From contig JAZQKI010000042.1 of NCBI GenBank assembly GCA_045542075.1, positions 1-64,000 of the forward strand: a stretch of 64,000 nucleotides of DNA, read 5' to 3'. This DNA comes from SVTX01 sp045542075 (GTDB taxonomy: Bacteria > Bacillota > Clostridia > Oscillospirales > CAG-272). This document shows positions 8,520-16,445 of this stretch, in pieces. The notes below the pieces were generated by a model, which made no database searches, was not told the DNA's origin, and was given only the letters and a program-made list of their open reading frames with translations. Position 1 is the first letter of the stretch. Every line of letters begins with the position of its first letter. Both the position numbers and the translations under genes were made by a program.

Positions 8520-8549
8520 ATTATACCATATAATTCGCGAGCCTGTCAA
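8520..8549 (-). promoter_or_regulatory. Promoter of the ThyX-like gene
   Basis: On the minus strand, TTGACA (8549-8544), 18 bp, TATAAT (8525-8520). Divergent from the rmuC promoter. Confidence 0.75.
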
Positions 8550-8585
8550 TTACGCATATTGACACAAATTATTTGACTCGTTCTA

Positions 8586-8614
8586 TTGACTTTGTACAAC
8601 AATTCAATTATAAT
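8586..8614 (+). promoter_or_regulatory. Promoter of rmuC
   Basis: TTGACT at 8586-8591, 17 bp, TATAAT at 8609-8614, about 33 bases before the rmuC ATG. Confidence 0.75.
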
Positions 8615-8646
8615 AATAAGTGTAATATTAAATTAAAGGAGCTTTT

Positions 8647-9990
8647 ATGGAGCCTGTAATTCTTGTTTTATGTATAATATCCTGCATAATCACCGCGGTG
8701 TCCTGCATTATCGCCGCGCTGCTCTGGAACAAGGTGAAAAATCTTGAAAATAATAACTCGCGAGAGGATATAAGCCGCTTGCGCGAAGACATTCTGAATG
8801 AGCTTTCCCGCAACAGAAACGAGCAAAGCAACCAGAGTCACAATCAGCGAAAGGAGCTTGCCGAAAGTCTTGACAAGGTGGGCAAAAATATAGAAAGTCT
8901 TTCCCGCACGAATACCGATCAGCTCACGGCTATATACCGTGATATGTTCACAAAGCTCAATGAGATACGCGACAGATCCACCGAGGACACTCAGAAGCAG
9001 AATGAGAAAATCCAGGCATCGCTTGAAAAAATACGCGAGAGCAATGAAAAGAAGCTTGACGAGATGCGCGCGGTGGTCGATGAAAAGCTTACCGCTACCC
9101 TTACCGAGAGACTTGACTCCTCGTTCAAGACCGTGTCCGAGCAGCTTACCAATCTCTACAAGGCTCTTGGCGAGATGAAGGAGATGTCGGGCGGTATTAC
9201 CGAGCACGTCACTACTCTCAACCGTGTGCTTACTAACGTCAAGGCGCGAGGCACTTGGGCAGAGGTCCAGCTTAAGAATATACTGGATCAGACTATTCCG
9301 CAGATGTACGTTGAAAACTATGCTCCGAGCGAGAGGTACAAGGACAGAGTTGAGTTTGCCATAAAGATACCCTCGGGTGAGAATTACAGCGAGATCACCT
9401 ATCTTCCCCTTGACTCCAAGTTCCCCATTGAGGACTACATACGTCTTTGCGACGCGGCTGACCGCGCGGACAAGGACGGACTTGATAAAGCTCGCCGCGA
9501 TCTTGAGGACAGAGTGCTTCAGGAGGCAAGAACTATCGCGAAATACATCAACGTGCCCAAGACCACGCCGTTTGCTATTATGTACCTCGCTACCGAGGGA
9601 CTTTACGCTGAGATCGCATCGTCACGCAACGGCATTGTAGAGAAGATTCAGCGAGAATATAACATTATGATCGCAGGTCCTACCACCATTACCGCGCTTC
9701 TCAATTCCCTTTCTATGGGCTTCAAGATCGCCGCTATAAACGAAAAGGCAAACGAGGTGAGAAAGATACTTTCCGCTGTCAAGGGACAGTACGAGACGTT
9801 TGGAAATCTGCTCGATAAGGCAAAGAAAAAGATAGACGAGGCGGGACGCACGATCGACACCGCCCAGCACAGAAGCAGTATAATTCAGAAAAAGCTCAAG
9901 GCTATTGAGACGGTAAGCTCGTCCGATGCCGACGCACTGCTTGAAATGAACGTTGAGGAAATATCCGACGACGGTATTGATGAGGAATAA
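8647..9990 (+). CDS. rmuC: RmuC-family DNA recombination protein
   Basis: 447 residues. RmuC limits inversion and rearrangement at short repeats and is predicted to act as a nuclease-like factor. One N-terminal membrane helix (residues about 4-26) anchors it. It is followed by a long charged coiled coil (about 30-175) with many E/K/R heptads, then the conserved RmuC domain. That domain shows RGTWAEVQLKNILDQ, LPLDSKFPIEDYIRL (the PD-(D/E)xK-like core D-K) and GPTTITALLNSLSMGFK. A second predicted coiled coil closes the protein. AAAGGAG precedes the ATG. It is a single-gene unit ended by a strong bidirectional terminator shared with the converging DUF815 gene. Confidence 0.93.
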   Translation: MEPVILVLCIISCIITAVSCIIAALLWNKVKNLENNNSREDISRLREDILNELSRNRNEQSNQSHNQRKELAESLDKVGKNIESLSRTNTDQLTAIYRDMFTKLNEIRDRSTEDTQKQNEKIQASLEKIRESNEKKLDEMRAVVDEKLTATLTERLDSSFKTVSEQLTNLYKALGEMKEMSGGITEHVTTLNRVLTNVKARGTWAEVQLKNILDQTIPQMYVENYAPSERYKDRVEFAIKIPSGENYSEITYLPLDSKFPIEDYIRLCDAADRADKDGLDKARRDLEDRVLQEARTIAKYINVPKTTPFAIMYLATEGLYAEIASSRNGIVEKIQREYNIMIAGPTTITALLNSLSMGFKIAAINEKANEVRKILSAVKGQYETFGNLLDKAKKKIDEAGRTIDTAQHRSSIIQKKLKAIETVSSSDADALLEMNVEEISDDGIDEE

Positions 9991-9992
9991 AA

Positions 9993-10024
9993 AATTGCAG
10001 AGCAAGATTTCTTGCTCTGCAATT
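9993..10024. terminator. Bidirectional terminator between rmuC and the DUF815 gene
   Basis: Fourteen-base-pair stem AATTGCAGAGCAAG/CTTGCTCTGCAATT with an ATTT loop, with A-rich sequence on the left and TTTTTT on the right, between convergent genes. Confidence 0.92.
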
Positions 10025-10026
10025 TT

Positions 10027-11199
10027 TTAGTATGATATCATATCCACAAACTGTCTTGCGGTTCGGGGATTTCGTCCGCCGCCGCGGATGGCAAATGCCT
10101 CCGCTTTTGTGATAAGCTCGTCGTCGGGCATATCTATTCCCTCGCGGCGAGCAAGCTCGCGCACGATATGCGCGTAACCCTCTCTGTCAGATTTCAGATA
10201 CGTTATAGTAAGTCCGAAGCGAGCCGAGAGAGAGACGGTCTCCTGAACCATATCCGCAGTGTTTACCGAGTCCTGACGCGCAGATGCGGATTCCTTTATC
10301 ATATGTCGGTGATTTGAGGTTGCGTAAATTACGGTGTTGTTTCCTCTTCCCGTGACTCCGCCCTCAAGTGTTGCTTTCAGGGCGCAGAAATCCTTGTCGT
10401 CGGAGGTAAACGTAAGGTCGTCTATAAAGAATATAAATTTCAAGGGGTTGCCGTGCAGATGCTCTGTGACCCTTGGAATAAGAGATAGCTGATCCTTCTT
10501 GAACTCGATAAGGCGCAGTCCGCGGTCTGACATGCTGTTTACAAGCGCTTTGACCGTGGAGGATTTGCCTGTTCCCGCATCGCCGTAAAGAAGTACGTTG
10601 TTGGTGGGACGCGATGACAAGAATGCCTCAGTATTATTGATTATTCTGTTTCTCTCCTGCTCGTATCCAACCATATCAGAAAGACTTATCGGATCAGGAT
10701 TTTTGATGGGAAGTATCTCACCGTTATCACCCACCACGAACATCTTATATTTTGCAAAAATACCGTAGCCCTTCGTATTTATCTGTGCCATTCTCTCGTG
10801 ATAGAGGGCTGTAAAATCAATGTCGCTCGTGCGCCACGCCGGGAGCCCTTCGCTTTCAAGCTGCGCGCGCACGTCCGCGCCGTCGTACCTTGATATTTCC
10901 TCAATTATTGCAAGCTCGCGGTCAAGCATATCCTCATAAAGCTTGTCCTCACACTTACCCGAAATTCTGTATTTGGTGTAGATGTTTTCATCCTCAAGCA
11001 CAACTCGGAGCAGATATTTTGAAAGATCAATATTCTCACTCATCAGCTCTGACATAAAGTTGCCGTAAGCATATATAAGCGCGCTCTCGTCGGACGAGTC
11101 CACCACGTCAAGAGCAATCAGCGAAATGACTGTGGGAAGCTTCAGAATATTGCGGAATATTACAAGGCTTCCAAGCTTTTTCTTTATTGTGCCGTTCAT
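10027..11199 (-). CDS. DUF815 AAA+ ATP-binding protein
   Basis: 390 residues. The N-terminal half has no recognisable motif. The C-terminal half is the DUF815 ATPase core: a conserved lead-in DMVGYEQERNRI, Walker A GDAGTGKSS (about residues 205-213), Walker B FIFFIDDLTF, a sensor-like VIYATSNHRHM, and the typical end GGRNPRTARQFVDMI. The family resembles DnaC/IstB and other AAA+ loaders and is widespread in Firmicutes, with no settled substrate. The ATG is preceded by GGAGA. It is a single-gene unit, facing away from the leucine operon and converging on rmuC. Confidence 0.88.
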   Translation of the reverse strand: MNGTIKKKLGSLVIFRNILKLPTVISLIALDVVDSSDESALIYAYGNFMSELMSENIDLSKYLLRVVLEDENIYTKYRISGKCEDKLYEDMLDRELAIIEEISRYDGADVRAQLESEGLPAWRTSDIDFTALYHERMAQINTKGYGIFAKYKMFVVGDNGEILPIKNPDPISLSDMVGYEQERNRIINNTEAFLSSRPTNNVLLYGDAGTGKSSTVKALVNSMSDRGLRLIEFKKDQLSLIPRVTEHLHGNPLKFIFFIDDLTFTSDDKDFCALKATLEGGVTGRGNNTVIYATSNHRHMIKESASARQDSVNTADMVQETVSLSARFGLTITYLKSDREGYAHIVRELARREGIDMPDDELITKAEAFAIRGGGRNPRTARQFVDMISY

Positions 11200-11310
11200 T
11201 TTTTATCTCCATAAAAGTGTTTTATAGTTGGATTATACTATTTTTGTATCAATTTGTCAACCTTAATTTATAAAGGCTTTATTTTTACCTTAAAAATTTG
11301 AGGATTTCTC

Positions 11311-11339
11311 TTGACAAATAAGGGATTCCATATTATAAT
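11311..11339 (+). promoter_or_regulatory. Promoter of the leu operon
   Basis: Consensus TTGACA at 11311-11316, 17 bp, TATAAT at 11334-11339. It drives the T-box leader and leuACDB. Confidence 0.92.
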
Positions 11340-11344
11340 GTTAT

Positions 11345-11613
11345 CAATAAGTTTTCAAATGCGTAGACAGGGACAAAGGTAAAGCAAATCTGGTCTGCAG
11401 AGAGTTGTCGTTTGGTGCGAGACAATGGCTTGTGTTTTTCCGAACTCTCCCTTGAGCGGTCGACCGAAAAGCGTCAGCTTATTAGGAAGAACGGGTTCTC
11501 CCGTTACAGAGAGTGGCATATACCGTATGCCTTGAGTGGATATTTTCAATCGGAGTGGTACCGCGGAAGTTTTGCTTTCGTCTCCAAATTATGTGGAGAA
11601 CGAAAGCTTTTTT
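11345..11613 (+). promoter_or_regulatory. T-box riboswitch, leucine type
   Basis: Fills the 322-base gap between the promoter and leuA. The core T-box GAGTGGTACCGCGG is at 11553-11566. It is followed by a terminator hairpin: GCTTTCG plus TCTCCA (11574-11586) pair with TGGAGA and CGAAAGC (11594-11607), leading into TTTTTT. Upstream sequence folds into a long stem I region, with a second hairpin GAACGGG/CCCGTT near 11490-11507. CTC at 11445-11447, within GAACTCTCC, is a good candidate specifier codon for leucine. When uncharged tRNA-Leu pairs with the specifier and the T-box, the antiterminator should form and leuACDB should be read. The class is certain from the motif. The specifier is an inference supported by the downstream genes. 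Confidence 0.93.
11574..11613 (+). terminator. Conditional terminator of the T-box leader
   Basis: Thirteen paired bases with one bulged A at 11600 and a seven-base loop, then TTTTTT at 11608-11613. The 5' arm lies immediately after the T-box element, as expected for mutually exclusive antiterminator and terminator folds. Confidence 0.9.
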
Positions 11614-11661
11614 GTTTTCGTGAGAGCTTATTACAATATAGCGCAAATTGGAGGTCAAAAA

Positions 11662-13323
11662 ATGAAGAATACTTCAAAATACTCCCGTCAGTTTTTCCCT
11701 GCTCCCGCAGGTGAAATGAAGTGGACAAGAAAAAACTATATAGATAAGGCACCAAAATGGTGTTCCGTGGATCTGAGAGACGGAAATCAGTCGCTTATAA
11801 TTCCTATGAGCCTTGAGGAAAAGCTGGAATTTTTCAAGCTTCTCGTTAAAGTCGGCTTTAAGGAGATTGAGGTGGGCTTCCCTGCTGCAAGCGAGACTGA
11901 ATATACTTTTCTCCGCACGCTGATCGAGGAAGATCTTATCCCCGACGACGTGACGGTTCAGGTCCTTACACAGAGCCGCGAGCATATCATAAGAAAGACG
12001 TTTAATGCTCTGCATGGCTGCAAGAACGCCATAGTTCATCTTTATAACTCCACATCTCTTGCACAACGCGAGCAGGTGTTCCGCAAGTCTAAGGACGAGA
12101 TAAAGGCTATAGCTATCGAAGGAGCAATGCTCTTTAATAAGATAGAAAAGGAAACGGGAGAGAAATTCAGATATGAGTATTCTCCCGAGTCGTTCACAGG
12201 CACAGAGCCCGAGTTTGCGCTTGAGGTCTGTAACGCGGTGCTTGATATATGGCAGCCCACACCCGACAGAAAGGCAATTATTAACCTTCCCGTGACTGTT
12301 GAGCTTTCGATGCCCCACGTTTACGCAAATCAGGTTGAGTATATGTGCGAAAATCTCAAGTACAGAGATTCTGTTGAGGTTTCCCTGCACCCCCACAACG
12401 ACCGCGGCTGCGCGGTTGCGGATTCCGAGCTTGGATTGTTGGCGGGCGCGGACAGAATCGAGGGTACGCTTTTCGGTAACGGTGAGAGAACGGGCAACGT
12501 TGACATTGTTACGCTTGCTTTGAATATGTACTCTCAGGGTGTTGACCCCGAGCTTGAGCTTTCCAATATGCCCGAGATATGCGAGCTTTACGAAAGAGTT
12601 ACAAGAATGCACGTCTACGAACGCCAGCCTTATGCGGGCAAGCTTGTATTTGCGGCGTTCTCGGGCTCGCATCAGGACGCAATTGCAAAGGGCATGAAGT
12701 GGCGCGAGGAAAAGGGACTTGACACATGGACTGTTCCCTATCTTCCCATTGATCCCTCTGACGTCGGACGTCAGTATGAAACCGACGTTATACGTATCAA
12801 CTCGCAGTCGGGCAAGGGCGGTATAGGCTATTTGCTTGAGCACAACTATGGCTATATTATTCCTCAAAAAATGCGTGAGGAGGTCGGCTATATGGTCAAG
12901 AACGTATCAGATCACGCCCACGCAGAGCTTTCTCCTGCACAGGTACTTGAAGTATTCACAAACAGCTACATAAACATAAATACACCGATCGAGCTTGTTG
13001 ACTACCATTTCGTCCGCACACCCGACATCAAGGTCACACTTACTCTCAGGATCGATGGAGTTGAAAGAGATCTTGTGGCAAGCGGAAACGGACGTCTTGA
13101 CGCGGTAAGCAACGCTATAAAGCAGCATCTCGGTATAAAGTATTTCGACCTTACCTACGAGGAGCACGCATTAACGATCGGCTCGTCGTCGAGTGCGGTA
13201 ACGTACGTAAGTCTGAGACTCGCTGACGGTACAAAGGTATGGGGTGTTGGCGTTCATAACGATATTATCGCGTCATCGATAAACGCGCTCTTCTCTGCTA
13301 TCAACAGAGGCATTTTAAAATAA
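11662..13323 (+). CDS. leuA: 2-isopropylmalate synthase, LeuA type 2
   Basis: 553 residues, the length of the LeuA2 group. It condenses acetyl-CoA with 2-ketoisovalerate, the first committed step of leucine synthesis. The catalytic TIM barrel starts with WCSVDLRDGNQSL (metal-binding Asp and substrate Arg). HPHNDRGCAV supplies the two metal-binding histidines, and GNGERTGNVD is the conserved loop. The C-terminal part, from about residue 430, is the allosteric leucine-binding domain. I placed the start at 11662 because GGAGGT lies six bases upstream; longer in-frame starts run into the T-box leader. It is the first gene of leuA-leuC-leuD-leuB, with leucine supply sensed by the T-box. Confidence 0.97.
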   Translation: MKNTSKYSRQFFPAPAGEMKWTRKNYIDKAPKWCSVDLRDGNQSLIIPMSLEEKLEFFKLLVKVGFKEIEVGFPAASETEYTFLRTLIEEDLIPDDVTVQVLTQSREHIIRKTFNALHGCKNAIVHLYNSTSLAQREQVFRKSKDEIKAIAIEGAMLFNKIEKETGEKFRYEYSPESFTGTEPEFALEVCNAVLDIWQPTPDRKAIINLPVTVELSMPHVYANQVEYMCENLKYRDSVEVSLHPHNDRGCAVADSELGLLAGADRIEGTLFGNGERTGNVDIVTLALNMYSQGVDPELELSNMPEICELYERVTRMHVYERQPYAGKLVFAAFSGSHQDAIAKGMKWREEKGLDTWTVPYLPIDPSDVGRQYETDVIRINSQSGKGGIGYLLEHNYGYIIPQKMREEVGYMVKNVSDHAHAELSPAQVLEVFTNSYININTPIELVDYHFVRTPDIKVTLTLRIDGVERDLVASGNGRLDAVSNAIKQHLGIKYFDLTYEEHALTIGSSSSAVTYVSLRLADGTKVWGVGVHNDIIASSINALFSAINRGILK

Positions 13324-13338
13324 CGGAGGTACATTAAA

Positions 13339-14598
13339 ATGGGAATGACGATGACACAAAAAATTCTCGCCGCTCATGCGGGACTTGATTCAGTCTGCGC
13401 GGGACAGCTTATACGCGCAAAGCTTGATATGGTTCTCGGAAACGATATAACGTCTCCCGTGGCTATAAACGAATTTAAGAAGTTTGGATTTTCCGAGGTT
13501 TTTGATAAAAACAAAATATCGCTTGTTATGGACCATTTCGTGCCCAACAAGGACATAAAGGCGGCTGAGCAAACAAAACAGTGCCGCACCTTTGCAAAGA
13601 CATTCGGAATAAAGAATTATTTTGATGTTGGAGACATGGGTATCGAGCATGCTTTGCTCCCCGAAAAAGGACTTGTAGGCCCCGGTGACGTTATCATCGG
13701 TGCTGATTCCCACACCTGTACATACGGCGCACTCGGAGCTTTCTCAACGGGTGTAGGCTCAACAGATATGGCTGCAGGAATGGCTACGGGTGAGGCTTGG
13801 TTCAAGGTTCCCTCCGCTATAAAGTTCAATCTTACAGGCAAGCTTTCCGACAACTGCTCGGGTAAGGACGTTATCCTTTATATAATCGGTAAGATAGGAG
13901 TTGACGGCGCGCTTTACAAGTCCATGGAGTTCTCGGGCGACGGAATGCACACACTTTCAATGGATGACCGTCTTTGCATGGCTAATATGGCTATCGAGGC
14001 GGGCGCGAAGAACGGTATATTTGAGGTTGACGATGTAACCGTTAAGTATTACGAGGAAAGAATGACTCATCCATACACTGTATATAAGGCAGACGACGAT
14101 GCGGAATACGACGAGGTGATCGATATTGATCTGTCGGCAATCAAGCCCACGGTTGCTTGTCCTCACCTTCCCGAAAACACAAAGGACGCATGTGAGCTGT
14201 CGGATATAAAGATAGATCAGTGCGTTATCGGTTCTTGTACAAACGGAAGACTCTCCGATATGGCTATTGCGGCAGAGATACTCCGCGGCAAGCATATCGC
14301 GGAGGGTGTGCGTTGCATCATAATCCCCGCAACGCAGTCCATTTATATGGAATGCATCAAGCGTGGATATATTGAGATATTTATAAACGCGGGTTGCGCT
14401 GTTTCCACTCCCACCTGCGGCCCCTGCCTTGGCGGATATATGGGTATTCTTGCGGCTGACGAGGTTGCTATTGCTACGACCAACCGTAATTTCGTAGGCA
14501 GAATGGGACACGTTACGTCAAAAATCTATCTTTCAAGCCCCGCGACCGCGGCGGCATCCGCTATCAAGGGTTATATCTGTGACCCTAATGAGCTTTAA
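13339..14598 (+). CDS. leuC: 3-isopropylmalate dehydratase large subunit
   Basis: 419 residues, the HACN/LeuC short type. Together with LeuD it isomerises 2- to 3-isopropylmalate through a [4Fe-4S] cluster. Cluster ligands are visible in GSCTNGR (first Cys) and in TPTCGPCLGG (second and third Cys). The aconitase-fold substrate loops include DSHTCTYGALG. GGAGG precedes the ATG, 15 bases after the leuA stop. LeuD follows with 13 bases between. The oxygen-labile cluster suits an anaerobe, and a SufCB pair is encoded at 23059-24722. Confidence 0.97.
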   Translation: MGMTMTQKILAAHAGLDSVCAGQLIRAKLDMVLGNDITSPVAINEFKKFGFSEVFDKNKISLVMDHFVPNKDIKAAEQTKQCRTFAKTFGIKNYFDVGDMGIEHALLPEKGLVGPGDVIIGADSHTCTYGALGAFSTGVGSTDMAAGMATGEAWFKVPSAIKFNLTGKLSDNCSGKDVILYIIGKIGVDGALYKSMEFSGDGMHTLSMDDRLCMANMAIEAGAKNGIFEVDDVTVKYYEERMTHPYTVYKADDDAEYDEVIDIDLSAIKPTVACPHLPENTKDACELSDIKIDQCVIGSCTNGRLSDMAIAAEILRGKHIAEGVRCIIIPATQSIYMECIKRGYIEIFINAGCAVSTPTCGPCLGGYMGILAADEVAIATTNRNFVGRMGHVTSKIYLSSPATAAASAIKGYICDPNEL

Positions 14599-14611
14599 GG
14601 AGGCAGAGAGA

Positions 14612-15091
14612 ATGTTAGCACACGGAACAGTACATAAATACGGAGATAACGTCGATACCGACGTTATAATTCCCGCGCGTTATCTTAATACGGCAAATCA
14701 CTCCGAGCTTGCGGCGCACTGTATGGAGGATATAGACAAGGAATTTACCTCAAAGGTAAAGGCGGGCGATATTATGGTCGGCGGCGCGAACTTTGGTTGC
14801 GGATCGTCGCGTGAGCATGCGCCTATCGCTATTAAGGAGTCGGGTATTTCGGTGGTTATTGCGGAGACATTTGCAAGAATCTTCTACAGAAACTCGATAA
14901 ATATCGGTCTTGCCATTCTTGAATGTCCCGAAGCGAGCGCAAAGATAGATGCGGGCGATGACGTTGAGGTGGATTTTGATACGGGTATCATTACAAATCA
15001 TACTAAAAATGAACAGTACAAGGCTCAGCCCTTCCCTCCCTTTATTCAGGAGATAATTACTAAGGGCGGACTGTTGGCTTCGATCCAATAA
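14612..15091 (+). CDS. leuD: 3-isopropylmalate dehydratase small subunit
   Basis: 159 residues. It is the swivel-domain subunit that closes over the LeuC active site. Characteristic stretches are YGDNVDTDVIIPARYLN near the N terminus, GGANFGCGSSREHAP (substrate-binding GSSRE motif) and AETFARIFYRNSINIGL. I chose the ATG at 14612 because AAGGAGG sits nine bases upstream, directly after the leuC stop; an earlier in-frame start at 14579 would overlap leuC and lacks such a site. The stop is followed by an unusual period-20 repeat array before leuB. Confidence 0.96.
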   Translation: MLAHGTVHKYGDNVDTDVIIPARYLNTANHSELAAHCMEDIDKEFTSKVKAGDIMVGGANFGCGSSREHAPIAIKESGISVVIAETFARIFYRNSINIGLAILECPEASAKIDAGDDVEVDFDTGIITNHTKNEQYKAQPFPPFIQEIITKGGLLASIQ

Positions 15092-15100
15092 ATTGGATTG

Positions 15101-15180
15101 ACGGCGATATTCGCCTGCGGAGAGTGATATTTGGCAGAGCCAGGTGATATTCACCTATGGTGAGTGATATGTTTTGCAAA
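15101..15180 (+). repeat. Four-copy period-20 GATAT hairpin array between leuD and leuB
   Basis: GATAT recurs at exactly 20-base steps (15106, 15126, 15146, 15166), each unit carrying an inverted repeat around it. Two units are perfect palindromes, GGCGATATTCGCC and GGTGATATTCACC. The array is followed by two more small hairpins (GTTTTGC/GCAAAAC and GAAAATCGC/GCGATTTTC, 15171-15219). It lies entirely in the 153-base leuD-leuB gap, inside the operon. It has no spacer variation and is not a CRISPR. It may be a repetitive extragenic hairpin element. Confidence 0.8.
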
Positions 15181-15244
15181 GGCAAAACGTTAATGTAGAA
15201 AATCGCCTTGCGATTTTCAAATTAAAATAAGGAAATGTTGCGTT

Positions 15245-16315
15245 ATGGAAAAGAAAATTACAGTGCTTGCGGGTGACGGTATAGGTCCCGAGATAGTTGA
15301 ACAGGCAATAAAGGTGCTTGAGAAGATCGCAGACAAGTTTGGTCACAAATTTGATTACACACACGTTGACATCGGCGGATGCTCGATAGATAAGTTTGGC
15401 GTGCCGATAACAGACGAGGGCATGCAGAAATGCAAGGATGCGGACAGCGTGCTGCTCGGCGCGGTCGGTGGCCCAAAGTGGGATAACTGCCCTCCCGCGA
15501 TCCGTCCCGAAAAGGCGCTTTTGGCAGTTCGACGTGAGCTTGGACTCTTTGCAAACCTCCGTCCCACAAAGCTCTTCCCTCAGCTTGCGGATTCCTCGCC
15601 CCTCAAGGCGTCTATCGTGGGTAACGGGATCGACCTTATGATCGTCCGTGAGCTTACGGGCGGTGTGTATTTTGGTGAGCGCAAGACCGAGGAGGTAAAC
15701 GGTGAGCTTATGGCTATCGACTATATGCCCTACTCCGAGCATGAGATAGAGAGGATCGGTCGAGTTGCGTTTGAGTCGGCTATGAAGCGCGGCAAGAAGC
15801 TTCATTCGGTTGACAAGGCAAACGTGCTTGATACGTCACGTCTCTGGAGAAAGACTATGCACCGTCTCGCCGCGGAATATCCCGAGGTTGAGTACAACGA
15901 TATTTTAGTTGATAACACTGCTATGCAGCTTATAAAGAACCCCACGCAGTTTGACGTAATCGTTACCGAGAATATGTTTGGCGACATTCTCTCGGACGAG
16001 GCTTCAATGCTCACGGGCTCTATTGGTATGATGCCATCTGCGTCACTTTCGTCGGGTACTTTAGGTATGTACGAGCCTATCCACGGCTCTGCTCCCGATA
16101 TTGCAGGTCAGAATCTTGCTAACCCCATAGGAACCATACTTTCCGCGGCTATGATGCTTCGCTATTCCTTCAATATGATGGACGAGGCGGATGCTATCGA
16201 GGCGGCAGTTAATAAAGCTCTTGACGACGGCTACCGCACGGGAGATATTATGCAGGATGGCTGCACAAGAGTTGGTTGCAAGGAAATGGGCGACGTTATA
16301 GTGAATAATATTTGA
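15245..16315 (+). CDS. leuB: 3-isopropylmalate dehydrogenase
   Basis: 356 residues. It oxidatively decarboxylates 3-isopropylmalate with NAD+, the third leucine-specific step. Motifs: GDGIGPEIVEQA at the N terminus, LRPTKLF, the substrate loop ELTGGVYFGE, the catalytic Lys/Tyr region, metal-binding NMFGDILSDEASM, and the NAD-binding end HGSAPDIAGQNLANP. AAGGAA lies nine bases before the ATG. It is the last gene of the leu operon, set off from leuD by the repeat array, and ends in a hairpin terminator. The fourth gene for the final transamination is not here. Confidence 0.97.
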   Translation: MEKKITVLAGDGIGPEIVEQAIKVLEKIADKFGHKFDYTHVDIGGCSIDKFGVPITDEGMQKCKDADSVLLGAVGGPKWDNCPPAIRPEKALLAVRRELGLFANLRPTKLFPQLADSSPLKASIVGNGIDLMIVRELTGGVYFGERKTEEVNGELMAIDYMPYSEHEIERIGRVAFESAMKRGKKLHSVDKANVLDTSRLWRKTMHRLAAEYPEVEYNDILVDNTAMQLIKNPTQFDVIVTENMFGDILSDEASMLTGSIGMMPSASLSSGTLGMYEPIHGSAPDIAGQNLANPIGTILSAAMMLRYSFNMMDEADAIEAAVNKALDDGYRTGDIMQDGCTRVGCKEMGDVIVNNI

Positions 16316-16320
16316 TAGAA

Positions 16321-16350
16321 AAAAGGAAGGCGAGAGCCTTTCTTTTTTTA
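16321..16350 (+). terminator. Terminator of the leu operon
   Basis: AAAGGAAGGC pairs with GCCTTTCTTT (one G-T pair) around a GAGA loop and runs into a T-tract, right after the leuB stop. Confidence 0.85.
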
Positions 16351-16382
16351 GTCTTCTTGAGAGCAAAAAATATAAGATTTCA

Positions 16383-16411
16383 TTGACAAACCCTATAAAT
16401 TATATTATAAT
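16383..16411 (+). promoter_or_regulatory. Promoter of the methyltransferase-rsmA-GH25 operon
   Basis: TTGACA at 16383-16388, 17 bp, TATAAT at 16406-16411. The methyltransferase ATG is 35 bases downstream. Confidence 0.88.
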
Positions 16412-16445
16412 TATTATGTATAACTATGTGAAAGGATACGTATCA

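Noticed and set aside
11412..11714. 100-codon frame in the leu leader
   Set aside because: It lies over the T-box structure and terminator; no ribosome site. The leader is explained by RNA.
15101..15225. CRISPR array
   Set aside because: Units are 20 bases end to end with no unique spacers and no cas genes nearby; they are overlapping hairpins.
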